Shown here: one piece after another, positions 23,809 to 30,996 of the stretch
Layout: each line of letters starts with the position of its first letter
Position numbering within the stretch: position 1 is the first letter of the stretch
Source of the DNA: a virus
Strand: one strand, 5' to 3'
Length of the DNA stretch: 30,996 nucleotides
IMG/VR virus record: IMGVR_UViG_3300032006_001967
Location: 1-30,996 of that record
Translations under genes and position numbers: made by a program
The notes under the pieces: model-generated
What the model was told of the DNA's origin: nothing
What the model saw: the letters and a program-made list of their open reading frames with translations, nothing else
Databases searched by the model: none

Positions 23809-24231
23809 TTAGAGCTCTACATAGTTCGAATAGTATCCGGGATCATCCATGTCGCTAGAAGCGTCAGAATTAGGGTGACTTGGGGGTCCGAAAACACCAC
23901 AGGTTTTGAGCTCGCCATGATCCATGTCCGCTCCAACCTCTCGGAGAGCACGCATAATTTTAGCTCCAAGGAAAAGGTATCTGAACCATCCCAGCTCTTT
24001 GCGAACTATTTTTTTTAGACCGCCAAGATCCAAGAGGGAGGGGTTGCGTATTACATCTTCTCGCTCAGAGTTTGACTTCTTGCAATTCTTAATGAGAACT
24101 ACAGCCTTTATAAGAATTTTTCCTATTAGCACTGCCGTAGCAGGATCTATGGCTACTTCTTGAGACCCCTTATGCTCATTGATTTTAGCACACACTCTAT
24201 GGCTAACGATATTTTGAAGGTATTGACTCAT
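23809..24231 (-). CDS. hypothetical protein, 140 aa
   Basis: A 140-aa protein from ATG 24229-24231 (MSQYLQNIVSHR), preceded by AGGAGG at 6 bases. Residues about 28-45 form a hydrophobic stretch (DPATAVLIGKILIKAVVLI), perhaps amphipathic or membrane-touching, followed by KNCKKSNSERED. The rest is helical and basic, the tail acidic. No family recognised. It begins only 12 bases after a terminator hairpin. Confidence 0.7.
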   Translation of the reverse strand: MSQYLQNIVSHRVCAKINEHKGSQEVAIDPATAVLIGKILIKAVVLIKNCKKSNSEREDVIRNPSLLDLGGLKKIVRKELGWFRYLFLGAKIMRALREVGADMDHGELKTCGVFGPPSHPNSDASSDMDDPGYYSNYVEL

Positions 24232-24242
24232 GCGAGGCCTCC

Positions 24243-24277
24243 TAAAAAGATAAGGGGGCGGGGAATTCCCCACCCCC
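24243..24277 (-). terminator. Rho-independent terminator, possibly leaky
   Basis: Minus-strand GGGGGTGGGG pairs with CCCCGCCCCC around an AATT loop, followed by TTATCTTTTT. It sits between the 214-aa gene and the 140-aa gene, whose ribosome site overlaps the downstream edge. Expression of the genes beyond therefore depends on read-through or a promoter not identified. Confidence 0.8.
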
Positions 24278-24302
24278 TCTGGGTTTGCAGCTCAGAAGAG
24301 TC

Positions 24303-24947
24303 TTAGACTCTGCCAGCCCTGAAAGTTCCGCCCTCTTCAGATGGAAGAGTTCCTGTTGGAACGTCACTGCGGTTTACTTCTCCACCCTTACGCTGAGTTA
24401 GAGTATAGAGAACATTAAGTAGTGATCTCATCATTACTGACTCATACTTCGTAATTGCGTAGGGCTGATGACGACTATCGAGCCGAGTTAGCTCAACAAA
24501 AAAGTTGTCTAAGGCGGCAACAAAGGTTCTTGCGTAGTCATTGGGGCAGTTTTGTGGAGCTAGCTGCGGGAGGTCCACATCGGCTCCAGTTAGGTCCCAC
24601 GACAGGGTTCGATTGACGCCAACCGGCATCAGGACATTGTCTTGAGTTAACGCAAACTCATTGTAGTCTTCGTCTAGAGTACGACTTGTGTCTCCCGCCT
24701 GAGCCTCTAGCTCCTCTAGAGTAAAAGAGTCGGGATTATAAGTAATATTTTCTAGAGTGTCTGCAAGCTTTTCGAGCTCTGTTACCATATAGCGGTTAAG
24801 ACCATCGTTCCATCCCGACTGGGATCTGAACTCTTGCCGTACAGTAAGCTGCTTTCGAAACTTAACGATCTCGGCTAGCAAAAAATGGATTCCAAGGTTT
24901 GGGAACTCCAAATTTGCACCGAGAAAAGTATTTTGATATTCTGCCAT
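24303..24947 (-). CDS. hypothetical protein, 214 aa
   Basis: A 214-aa soluble protein with a helical N-terminal region (LAEIVKFRKQLTVRQEF) and hydrophilic C-terminal part. GGAGG lies 8 bases before ATG 24945-24947. No signal peptide, cysteine motif or family is seen. It follows the large protease by 19 bases and ends at a terminator, so it may be its partner or a virion component. Confidence 0.7.
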   Translation of the reverse strand: MAEYQNTFLGANLEFPNLGIHFLLAEIVKFRKQLTVRQEFRSQSGWNDGLNRYMVTELEKLADTLENITYNPDSFTLEELEAQAGDTSRTLDEDYNEFALTQDNVLMPVGVNRTLSWDLTGADVDLPQLAPQNCPNDYARTFVAALDNFFVELTRLDSRHQPYAITKYESVMMRSLLNVLYTLTQRKGGEVNRSDVPTGTLPSEEGGTFRAGRV

Positions 24948-24966
24948 AGTTAGCGCCTCCGATTAG

Positions 24967-27288
24967 TTAGAATTGAAAGCCCATTCTCTTTAAGAATTCG
25001 GTTTTTACCCATTCTTCTATTGAATATGCCATATCTTTATACCCCAATACGTTAAAATCACCCCTTCTTAGCTTCTTTACAGCCTCTTTATACAGGAATC
25101 CTATCATGGCTTCGTGGTAAAGGGCATGACTTTCGATAGTTGCGGTGGATATTCTTTTTAAGAACTGGTCTCTTACATAAGTATCTATAGCGTCTGCTGC
25201 CTTACGCTGATAGTTAACCTTAAGGTTCTTACCCTTGCTCTTTACGATTAGGCGATCTTCTCTAAGAAGAGATATGGCGTCCTTGTAAAGATGAGCATAA
25301 AAGGCCAGCTCTGTGATGCACTCTCCATCGACAGCCTTGAGATCTATAAACTGTTTAATCCTTCCTGTGGCGTCGGGAAATTCAGGATTTGACTTCACTT
25401 CGTCCAATATACTTTCTCCGCAGTCACAGTCACAGTCCTCATGCGTGTCGTGAGGCTGTTCTGGAACCGGAAGGGGGTCTTTTAGGACTCTTCGTGAGTC
25501 CTCGTCTAAAACGACATGAACTTGTTGAGGAGGGGATTCTTTAGGGGGCTGTTGGCGCAATAAATTTAAGCTTATTTCACTATCCAGCTTTTGCTCCAGA
25601 GTGTCCACCTTGTGGTTAACCTCTCCTATTGCCGCTCCTAGTTTTTCATCTAGAATACTACCCACCTTGTCTTGCAGGAAATCAGCAAGGGCTCCCATGT
25701 CAGGTGGTGCTACGGGAGTGGCAACGGGGGGAGGCTCTTCGGGCTCCGGTACGTGAGGCTTGTTGTCGTTTGCAATTTTTTTATTGGGCGGATTGAATGC
25801 TTCGTCCACTTTCTTTTTTCCCCTAATTTTCCAGTAAAGAGAAAAAATCCACACAAGAACCGCTCCGATTCCCCCACTAAACCATCCGAGTCGATTGCGT
25901 TGAGTTCTCACTTCGTCAATTCCTGCCTGCGAAGATTTCTGTAGCTCTTCTATAGTGGAAAGGCTGCCCTGTAGCTCTTTATCCTTATTGGATAGAGACT
26001 CATTAAGTTTTTGAAGATCAGCTAAATGGCTTGAAATTTCTCCTTGTAGCTGCTCAATCTTATCTTGATTTCCAGCAGCGTTTTGCGTTAAAGAGTTTAT
26101 CTCGCTAAGCTTAGATTGGATATCGCCATTAAGTTCGGCAATGGTCTTCTTTAATTCTACCCTTTCCTTTTCAAGCTCCCCGATTCTTTTTTCTAAATCG
26201 GATATCTTGGCCCGTGTGTCGTCGGGAACATAGTTTGGAGGAACTTTACCAAAAGGATTTTCCCCTTCCCCGTCACCTCCCGGTGAGCCATCAGGGTCTT
26301 CATCAGGATTGGGGAAGGGAATGTCTGGGTTGGGGGTGGGGTTGTCAGGAGGGGAAGGGTTCGGGTTTTGAGGAGGTATGAAAGGGGGACAAATGCCGAA
26401 CGGGCATTCGATGTCTAGAAGAACATTCCATTCAACAATCCTAACATTTTTGTGCTCGTTAGGTATGATTACGGACTTCCACTGAACCCCTTGCTTAAAA
26501 GTCTGGAGATAGTAGTAGCCATTAGACCCTCGGGCATAGTAGGCTCGCTTCCTTATAGTCTTTCCTTCTATTTTTTTTGCCTTAGCCGTCTGGGCTTCGC
26601 CTGCAAACTTCCAAGTTGAAGGAACCTTCTCAAACTGGTTCTCGTTGACTTCGCCCTTTATGGCTCTCCAGAAATTAGAAATATGTATCGCGCCCCCTTT
26701 ATCATCATCAACTCTCCACGTAAGGACTGCTGCAAGATGGGTATTCCCATTTATAAGTGTGTAGACGCCAGATCCGCTTTGCCCTCCGAGCGGGGGAGGT
26801 GTGAACAGAACACGGCTTTGCGAGCCAGCAGAAAGGGCGTGCCCCTCCCACAATTGCAACCAGCGACCTTGAGGGCATCCGGCAGACGCAATATAATCGT
26901 CTTTTTTTACAAGGTGGGTCGGTGGCGCTAGAGGAACAATGCGAGGGGGCATGCTTCCGAATAGGGATTTGGGCACTCTTATTATAGCGAAGTCAAGGAC
27001 ACGCTTCTCCGAGTAGGCCCTCCAGATCACCTCTCCCGCAAGGGCAGGAGTCTTACGTCCATACCTAAAAAACTCGCAAGTAACACGACGACTATTTCCA
27101 ACAACGTGAGCGTTGGTGAGGATATAAATAAATTGCTTATCCTGAGCTATTGAGGTGCCGCTCCCTCTTGCGTCGTCAGCATTAACTCTACAAGAGGCTT
27201 CTCCTATTTCGTTAAGGGTCAAAAACTTCGCAGAAGCCGAAGAGCATAGGGCCAAAAAGATACACACGGAGAGAAACGCAAGTCTCAT
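24967..27288 (-). CDS. membrane-anchored trypsin-like protease with coiled coil and cytoplasmic tail
   Basis: A 773-aa multi-part protein. Residues 1-20 are a Sec signal peptide. Residues about 25-215 form an S1-type protease: His61 (TNAHVV), Asp99 (RVLDFAII), Ser171 (GGQSGSGVY). Then come a second small globular segment, a Pro/Asn/Gly-rich linker (about 303-358), a coiled coil (about 359-465), and a transmembrane segment (about 468-487) followed by RGKKK. The rest (about 490-773) is predicted cytosolic, starting Pro-rich, with a Cys cluster DCDCDCG at 619-624 and helical repeats at the end. If the signal is cleaved the protease lies outside and the tail inside. An odd architecture for a phage. 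Confidence 0.85.
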   Translation of the reverse strand: MRLAFLSVCIFLALCSSASAKFLTLNEIGEASCRVNADDARGSGTSIAQDKQFIYILTNAHVVGNSRRVTCEFFRYGRKTPALAGEVIWRAYSEKRVLDFAIIRVPKSLFGSMPPRIVPLAPPTHLVKKDDYIASAGCPQGRWLQLWEGHALSAGSQSRVLFTPPPLGGQSGSGVYTLINGNTHLAAVLTWRVDDDKGGAIHISNFWRAIKGEVNENQFEKVPSTWKFAGEAQTAKAKKIEGKTIRKRAYYARGSNGYYYLQTFKQGVQWKSVIIPNEHKNVRIVEWNVLLDIECPFGICPPFIPPQNPNPSPPDNPTPNPDIPFPNPDEDPDGSPGGDGEGENPFGKVPPNYVPDDTRAKISDLEKRIGELEKERVELKKTIAELNGDIQSKLSEINSLTQNAAGNQDKIEQLQGEISSHLADLQKLNESLSNKDKELQGSLSTIEELQKSSQAGIDEVRTQRNRLGWFSGGIGAVLVWIFSLYWKIRGKKKVDEAFNPPNKKIANDNKPHVPEPEEPPPVATPVAPPDMGALADFLQDKVGSILDEKLGAAIGEVNHKVDTLEQKLDSEISLNLLRQQPPKESPPQQVHVVLDEDSRRVLKDPLPVPEQPHDTHEDCDCDCGESILDEVKSNPEFPDATGRIKQFIDLKAVDGECITELAFYAHLYKDAISLLREDRLIVKSKGKNLKVNYQRKAADAIDTYVRDQFLKRISTATIESHALYHEAMIGFLYKEAVKKLRRGDFNVLGYKDMAYSIEEWVKTEFLKRMGFQF

Positions 27289-27311
27289 AATATTACCTTT
27301 GCGTAAAAGTC

Positions 27312-27464
27312 TTATTCCGATGCGAAATATTCCTGCTTTCGCATGAAATCTTCAATTATTTCCTCTATGTGATAGAGACTTTCTTCCTCGCCTAACTCAT
27401 TCCCTTGAGTGTCCTGAACAGCTAAATAGTTTAGAATCTCTTCTGCTAACTCGCGATACTTCAT
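27312..27464 (-). CDS. hypothetical protein, 50 aa
   Basis: A small acidic, fully helical protein (MKYRELAEEILNYLAVQ, then HIEEIIEDFMRKQEYFASE) too short for a standard ORF list; I translated it from the sequence. It fills the gap between the DUF6582 gene and the protease gene. The start has only a distant GGAG, 13 bases away, so it may depend on coupled translation. Codons read smoothly without interruption. Function unknown. Confidence 0.55.
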   Translation of the reverse strand: MKYRELAEEILNYLAVQDTQGNELGEEESLYHIEEIIEDFMRKQEYFASE

Positions 27465-27473
27465 ATATAAATT

Positions 27474-28592
27474 TCAGTCTCCGTAAACCCATCCGTCTCC
27501 GGGGCCGATATCTCGAATATCGTGGACGTGCCCTTCAGCCTCAAGGATCTCGCCGTCCCTAATCTCATGAACATGGCCCGCCACAATAATGTCCCCAAAA
27601 CTAGTCCGGGCTTTGGAGGTGTACTCGTCGCCCGGCTTGAAGGTATGAAAATGACCGTAGCCATCGCGAGAATCCATGACCATGGATGTGGTCCTGTAGC
27701 CTTCGTAGATCGCCTCTGAAGAGTCGGCAGTCTCTATGCCGAACTTCTTTGCTCGGGATTTGATCTTACTAAGCGCAGACTTCTTAGCTGCTGGTGAAAT
27801 GTCTGTCTGCGACAGTCTGGCCAGAGCGTTTCTGACATGGGCCGCATCATTTATGGGAAGGTGCCGCAGGCTTCTGGGCTCTGTCTTCCCGCTTGCATCT
27901 TTCTTGCCGCCCGGTTCGATATAGGCGAAGTCTGAATCGGGAAGGTCGTTTATTTCCTTTCGAGTCATCTTCGCGCTCTTCGACTCCTCTTTAACGTCTC
28001 GCTTATCCTCTCTCTTGTCTTTTTCTAGGTCCTTTATTTCTCTTTCAAGATTTTTAATAGCATCTTTGTGATGCTTTAGTCTTTCTCGTAGGGTCTCGCT
28101 ATCCATTTCTTTTTTGTCTTGACGATACTCTTTGCGTTCTAGTCTCTTCCTGTCGCTTCTATCGTCAGCCTCTACCCCATTCTTAGGCACACACTTTTCT
28201 GTTTTCTTGTCAAAGACATGGCCTTCGGGACACACCGGACCGCCTTCTTCTAGATAGAGCCATGGGCGGTTCTCGTCTGCCTCTGACTTCTTGTCCTCTT
28301 TTTTCTTTTTCTTTTCTGGCTTGGCCCAATAGGAGAAGAGCAGAGCTGAGGTGGCTACTATTGCACTAGAAGAGTATCCCTCGTCATACATCCACTCTGC
28401 TACCGCTTCGATCTCTTTTTTAGAAAGCTCAATCCCGGCTTCGCGGGCTTTTTGGGAGAACTTTTCCGGACCTTCGATAGCAATACCCTGCTTTACAGCC
28501 TGCTTTTTGGCATCTCTACCGGTGTAGCATTTCCCTTCGCTACCCCATTGCCAGCCATTCTTACCATCAACTACACACTTCTGTAAAGGCAT
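27474..28592 (-). CDS. DUF6582-containing protein with His-rich C-terminal repeats
   Basis: A 372-aa multi-part protein. Residues 1-40 (WGSEGKCYTGRDAKKQAVKQ) match a short module I have seen at the N-terminus of phage virion or capsid-related proteins. Residues about 80-210 are extremely Lys/Glu-rich and coiled-coil. Residues about 216-286 (DSDFAYIEPGG, LPINDAAHVRNALARLSQTD) resemble DUF6582. The tail has three histidine motifs, GYGHFHTF, GHVHEI and GHVHDI, perhaps a metal-binding beta structure. A Cys pair (CPEGHVFDKKTEKC) lies at 121-134. GGAG precedes the ATG by 8 bases. Possibly a head/protease-associated protein; unproven. Confidence 0.72.
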   Translation of the reverse strand: MPLQKCVVDGKNGWQWGSEGKCYTGRDAKKQAVKQGIAIEGPEKFSQKAREAGIELSKKEIEAVAEWMYDEGYSSSAIVATSALLFSYWAKPEKKKKKEDKKSEADENRPWLYLEEGGPVCPEGHVFDKKTEKCVPKNGVEADDRSDRKRLERKEYRQDKKEMDSETLRERLKHHKDAIKNLEREIKDLEKDKREDKRDVKEESKSAKMTRKEINDLPDSDFAYIEPGGKKDASGKTEPRSLRHLPINDAAHVRNALARLSQTDISPAAKKSALSKIKSRAKKFGIETADSSEAIYEGYRTTSMVMDSRDGYGHFHTFKPGDEYTSKARTSFGDIIVAGHVHEIRDGEILEAEGHVHDIRDIGPGDGWVYGD

Positions 28593-28641
28593 TGCTCTTC
28601 TCCACGCATTCTTTATAGGTTTGGGGTCAAATCCGCTATAT

Positions 28642-28669
28642 TTTATACACCGAATAGGGCCTTAGTTAA
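28642..28669 (-). promoter_or_regulatory. candidate promoter upstream of the DUF6582 gene
   Basis: On the minus strand TTAACT, 16 bases, TATAAA (within TATAAAATA) lie in the short gap after the HddA-like gene. Four matches in the -35 and five in the -10. It would start the transcript for the DUF6582 gene and the genes beyond. Chance cannot be excluded in AT-rich DNA. Confidence 0.35.
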
Positions 28670-29624
28670 TAATTTGACTTCCGCTATTGTCAAAAGAAAA
28701 GTCAACAACAGACTTAGAGTATCGAGATATAAAATCCTTCTTGATACCATCCTGTAGGACACACAGAATAAACCCAGAGCCCCCTGTTCCTAGCAGCTTT
28801 CCTCCAATCATTCCGTGTTTTTGTAGGTCGTCATACATGGCTTCAATTTCAGGGGAAGAGATAAGTGGAGAGATTTTCTTTTTTTCTACCCAACTTTGGT
28901 GCAAAAGTGTGGCAATCTGGTCAATATTAGCTTTCTGAAATGCATCATGAGCCTTGTGAGCTATCTCTTGTATCTTTCTTTTTGCTGATTTTGTTTTAGT
29001 GGCGTTGTGTGATTTTGCTATATCAAAAGACTTTCTTTTTCTCCCAGTGTAAAACAATACGCATCGATCTAAAAATTGTTGCTTAAAATCGTTGCTAACC
29101 GGTAAGGGCTTGACCTCAAAGGATCCGTTCGTTTTGATATGAATAGAGTTTAGCCCTCCATAAGCTGCCCATATCTGGTCTTGTATGCCACCCGGCTCTT
29201 TCAGAAGGTGACGTTCAATTTCTATGGCGGTTTCGGCTAAATACTGTGGGGAGGGGGGCTTCTTTTTCATTCTGTGGATAGAATTGATCAAGCCGACTAT
29301 GAAAGAAGAGGAAGAGCCTATGCCGGTCTGGGATGGAAGGTCGCACAAGTGATGTATTTCAACCCCATATTTGATGTTAAAATATTCAAGAACCCCTCGT
29401 ACTCCATTATGCTCGATAGAAGAGTTTTTAGCAACCTTCTCAAGTTTTGAATAACTGACGGCAGTTTTATAATTAAATATTTTAGGGGTTTTTCTGAGTG
29501 TGAGATAGCAATACTTATCCACCCCAAAGCCCAGAATTAGAGATCCGTGCTTCTTGTAGTATGATGGGTAGTCGGTAGAGCCACCAAAAAGGGAGACTCG
29601 GAATGGGGTTTTAGAAATAATCAT
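28662..29624 (-). CDS. GHMP sugar kinase, HddA-like
   Basis: A 320-aa GHMP-family kinase. N-terminal TPFRVSLFGGSTDYP, the phosphate-binding motif LPSQTGIGSSSSF (about 96-108) and GGKLLGTGGSGF near the C-terminus are the three family motifs. The pattern and length are close to D-glycero-D-manno-heptose 7-phosphate kinase (HddA), which makes heptose 1,7-bisphosphate for GDP-heptose; a fucokinase- or galactokinase-like substrate is possible. Start TGATG overlaps the stop of the epimerase gene, so they are one operon. It likely serves a phage-directed glycan pathway. Confidence 0.84.
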   Translation of the reverse strand: MIISKTPFRVSLFGGSTDYPSYYKKHGSLILGFGVDKYCYLTLRKTPKIFNYKTAVSYSKLEKVAKNSSIEHNGVRGVLEYFNIKYGVEIHHLCDLPSQTGIGSSSSFIVGLINSIHRMKKKPPSPQYLAETAIEIERHLLKEPGGIQDQIWAAYGGLNSIHIKTNGSFEVKPLPVSNDFKQQFLDRCVLFYTGRKRKSFDIAKSHNATKTKSAKRKIQEIAHKAHDAFQKANIDQIATLLHQSWVEKKKISPLISSPEIEAMYDDLQKHGMIGGKLLGTGGSGFILCVLQDGIKKDFISRYSKSVVDFSFDNSGSQIIN

Positions 29625-30556
29625 CAGTAGTTCTTAAGTTGAGGCTCTCCCTTGTCGGGATCGAAAGAACAGAATTGCAAAATTTCTTTTATGCCCTTTT
29701 CTAGTCCTATCTTGGGGATATAGCCAAGGTCATAAAGCTTTTGGCTGCTGACAACGTAATCTCGTTTGTCGGGATCTGTTCTGTCCGAGACATTTGAGTA
29801 AGAGGCTCCCGTCACATCACAAATAATTCGAGCTAGAGACTCCTTCGTCATATTGATTGAATCGTTTCCGAGATTGTAAACATTCCCTCTCATTCTGTCT
29901 CTGTTCTGCATGGCAAAGCCAAATCCGGACGCTACGTCTTTGACGTGAATATAGTTACGCCTGAAATGACCATCAAATATCTCAAGAGCCTTAGTTTTAT
30001 TTGCAACAGCCGTCAGGTTGTTTACAAGCAGATCCATACGTGGGCGGTAGGACCAGCCGAAGACAGTCGCTAAGCGAAATACGATAGAGTTGTCGTAAGA
30101 CCCCAAAAGTAGCTCCTCTGCATGCTGCTTGGTCTTTCCGTAAAGAGAGATGGGGTTCATGGGAGTTTCTTCGGTACAAATACTGTCTCCCGTGCTTCCA
30201 TAGCCGGAGTTTGTATTGGGATAAATAACTAGCTGGTTGTCTAGGTAATTTAAAAGCTTCTTAAACCACAAGTAATTAAGATCCTCAGCCATCTCTGCCT
30301 CTTTGTCACACAATGGTGCTCCTACTAACGCTGCCAGAGGGATTATTACATCCGCCTTTTGTATCTCTCTCTTCAAAGAGTCACTCCAGTCTAAGACACT
30401 CTCGTTAAAAAAGCGAAACGATTGGAGGAGGGGGTAAACAAGGGGCCCCTGATTCCAATATAAATTATCGAAGACCGTGATATAGCCGGGTTGATTGCTT
30501 GCGAGGATGGCAGAACCTATGTATCCAGCCCCCCCTGTTATCAGAATTTTTTTCAT
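29624..30556 (-). CDS. NAD-dependent epimerase/dehydratase
   Basis: A 310-aa extended-SDR sugar-nucleotide enzyme. GGAGYIG (8-14) binds NAD(P); the catalytic pair is Tyr139 and Lys143 in ISLYGKTK; RRNYIHVKDVASG and VYNLGND are also typical of UDP/GDP-sugar epimerases. Substrate is not readable. It lies between the DegT-type aminotransferase (ATGA overlap) and the GHMP kinase (TGATG), indicating one pathway making an activated sugar. Confidence 0.88.
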   Translation of the reverse strand: MKKILITGGAGYIGSAILASNQPGYITVFDNLYWNQGPLVYPLLQSFRFFNESVLDWSDSLKREIQKADVIIPLAALVGAPLCDKEAEMAEDLNYLWFKKLLNYLDNQLVIYPNTNSGYGSTGDSICTEETPMNPISLYGKTKQHAEELLLGSYDNSIVFRLATVFGWSYRPRMDLLVNNLTAVANKTKALEIFDGHFRRNYIHVKDVASGFGFAMQNRDRMRGNVYNLGNDSINMTKESLARIICDVTGASYSNVSDRTDPDKRDYVVSSQKLYDLGYIPKIGLEKGIKEILQFCSFDPDKGEPQLKNY

Positions 30557-30996
30557 AGAGAACTCAGGGCCTCCTTCAGAGCGATCTCTATCCTCTTAAT
30601 ATCTTCTTGTGAAAGATACTGGTGGCAGCCGATATGAATACCATTTTCCCCTACCCATTCGGCATTTGGAAAATCTCCAAGAGAATGCCCCATATCAGCA
30701 AAAGCGGCATGCTGTGTAGGAATCGATCCGAAGTTTCTTTTCCAGTGAATATTATAATGATCTAGGCATTTAATAACCTTGTCAATATCTCCCTCTTTCT
30801 TTGCCGTTATACTGAATCCGTGCGGGCAGTTAAAGTCTCTGGCTTCTTCCTCAGAAAACCACACCACATCATCAAAGCCGAGGCATGCCATTCGAAATCT
30901 ATACATTGTATCTTTACGGGTATTGAATGTCTCCCAAAAATGATCTATTCCTTCGAGGCCAATGCTTGCTTCTATGTCATTCATCTTGGAGTTGAT
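30553..30996 (-). CDS. DegT/DnrJ/EryC1/StrS-type aminotransferase, C-terminal part (cut by window edge)
   Basis: The last 147 codons of a protein running off the right edge. The visible start of this part, INSKMNDIEASIGLEGID, matches the family's conserved KMNDI-x-A-x-IG segment; FKEGD-like and GIHIGCHQYLS near the end (compare GIPTxxHY in the family) agree. These PLP enzymes aminate keto-sugar nucleotides. The catalytic Lys and most of the fold are outside the window. An ATG at 30982-30984 is internal, not the start, since the frame continues to the edge with family-consistent residues. Confidence 0.85.
   Translation of the reverse strand: MNSKMNDIEASIGLEGIDHFWETFNTRKDTMYRFRMACLGFDDVVWFSEEEARDFNCPHGFSITAKKEGDIDKVIKCLDHYNIHWKRNFGSIPTQHAAFADMGHSLGDFPNAEWVGENGIHIGCHQYLSQEDIKRIEIALKEALSSL

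Noticed and set aside
1-30996. tRNA genes and CRISPR arrays
   Set aside because: No cloverleaf-like intergenic stretch or regularly spaced repeats were seen; nearly all DNA is occupied by coding frames.

Overview
This window is part of the genome of a tailed dsDNA bacteriophage, or a closely related prophage or metagenomic phage contig. Evidence: about forty tightly packed genes lie almost entirely on the minus strand, many joined by 4-base ATGA overlaps. They include a full replication and recombination module (PolIII-type DNA polymerase, DnaB-like helicase, DnaG-like primase, RecA/UvsX-like recombinase, SSB), a nucleotide-metabolism set (class II ribonucleotide reductase, dCMP deaminase, dNMP kinase, GMP reductase, a thymidylate-synthase-like protein), and many small unrecognised proteins. 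No terminase, portal, capsid or tail gene is recognisable, so structural genes must lie mostly outside. The host is not identifiable. Secreted proteins with bacterial signal peptides, one of them Tat-like, and heptose-kinase/sugar genes point to a diderm bacterium; this is inference.

Layout in the direction of transcription (right to left). From 30996 to 28662: a sugar-nucleotide cassette of DegT-type aminotransferase (cut by the right edge), NAD-dependent epimerase and HddA-like GHMP kinase. From 28592 to 22021: a DUF6582 protein with a His-rich tail, a 50-aa gene, a large membrane-anchored trypsin-like protease, an unknown 214-aa protein, a terminator, a 140-aa protein, a matrixin-type metalloprotease and a 366-aa probable structural protein. 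From 21942 to 21221: a small basic protein, SSB and a terminator. From 21221 back to 21054 lies the only plus-strand gene, a 55-aa membrane peptide. From 20943 to 16326: glycosyltransferase, GMP reductase, an unknown protein, the TS-like protein, two unknowns and a strong terminator. From 16287 to 10494: small membrane protein, NlpC/P60-like hydrolase, zinc protein, dCMP deaminase, NrdJ, membrane protein, FmdB-type zinc ribbon and unknowns. From 10507 to 1: unknown, RecA-like, a secreted trypsin-like protease, PD-(D/E)XK nuclease, unknowns, DnaB, DnaG, dNMP kinase, HAD phosphatase, Cas4/RecB-like nuclease, membrane protein, another nuclease and DnaE (cut by the left edge).

Most of the window is ordinary phage replication and nucleotide metabolism. 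The unusual parts are (1) three exported proteases of two catalytic types, one a signal peptide-protease-coiled coil-TM-cytoplasmic tail protein; (2) a thymidylate synthase homologue whose catalytic Cys-His pair reads Tyr-Arg, beside a phage-borne GMP reductase; (3) the lone antisense small membrane gene; and (4) a sugar-nucleotide cassette plus a glycosyltransferase. All functional calls rest on motif reading by eye, without database searches.
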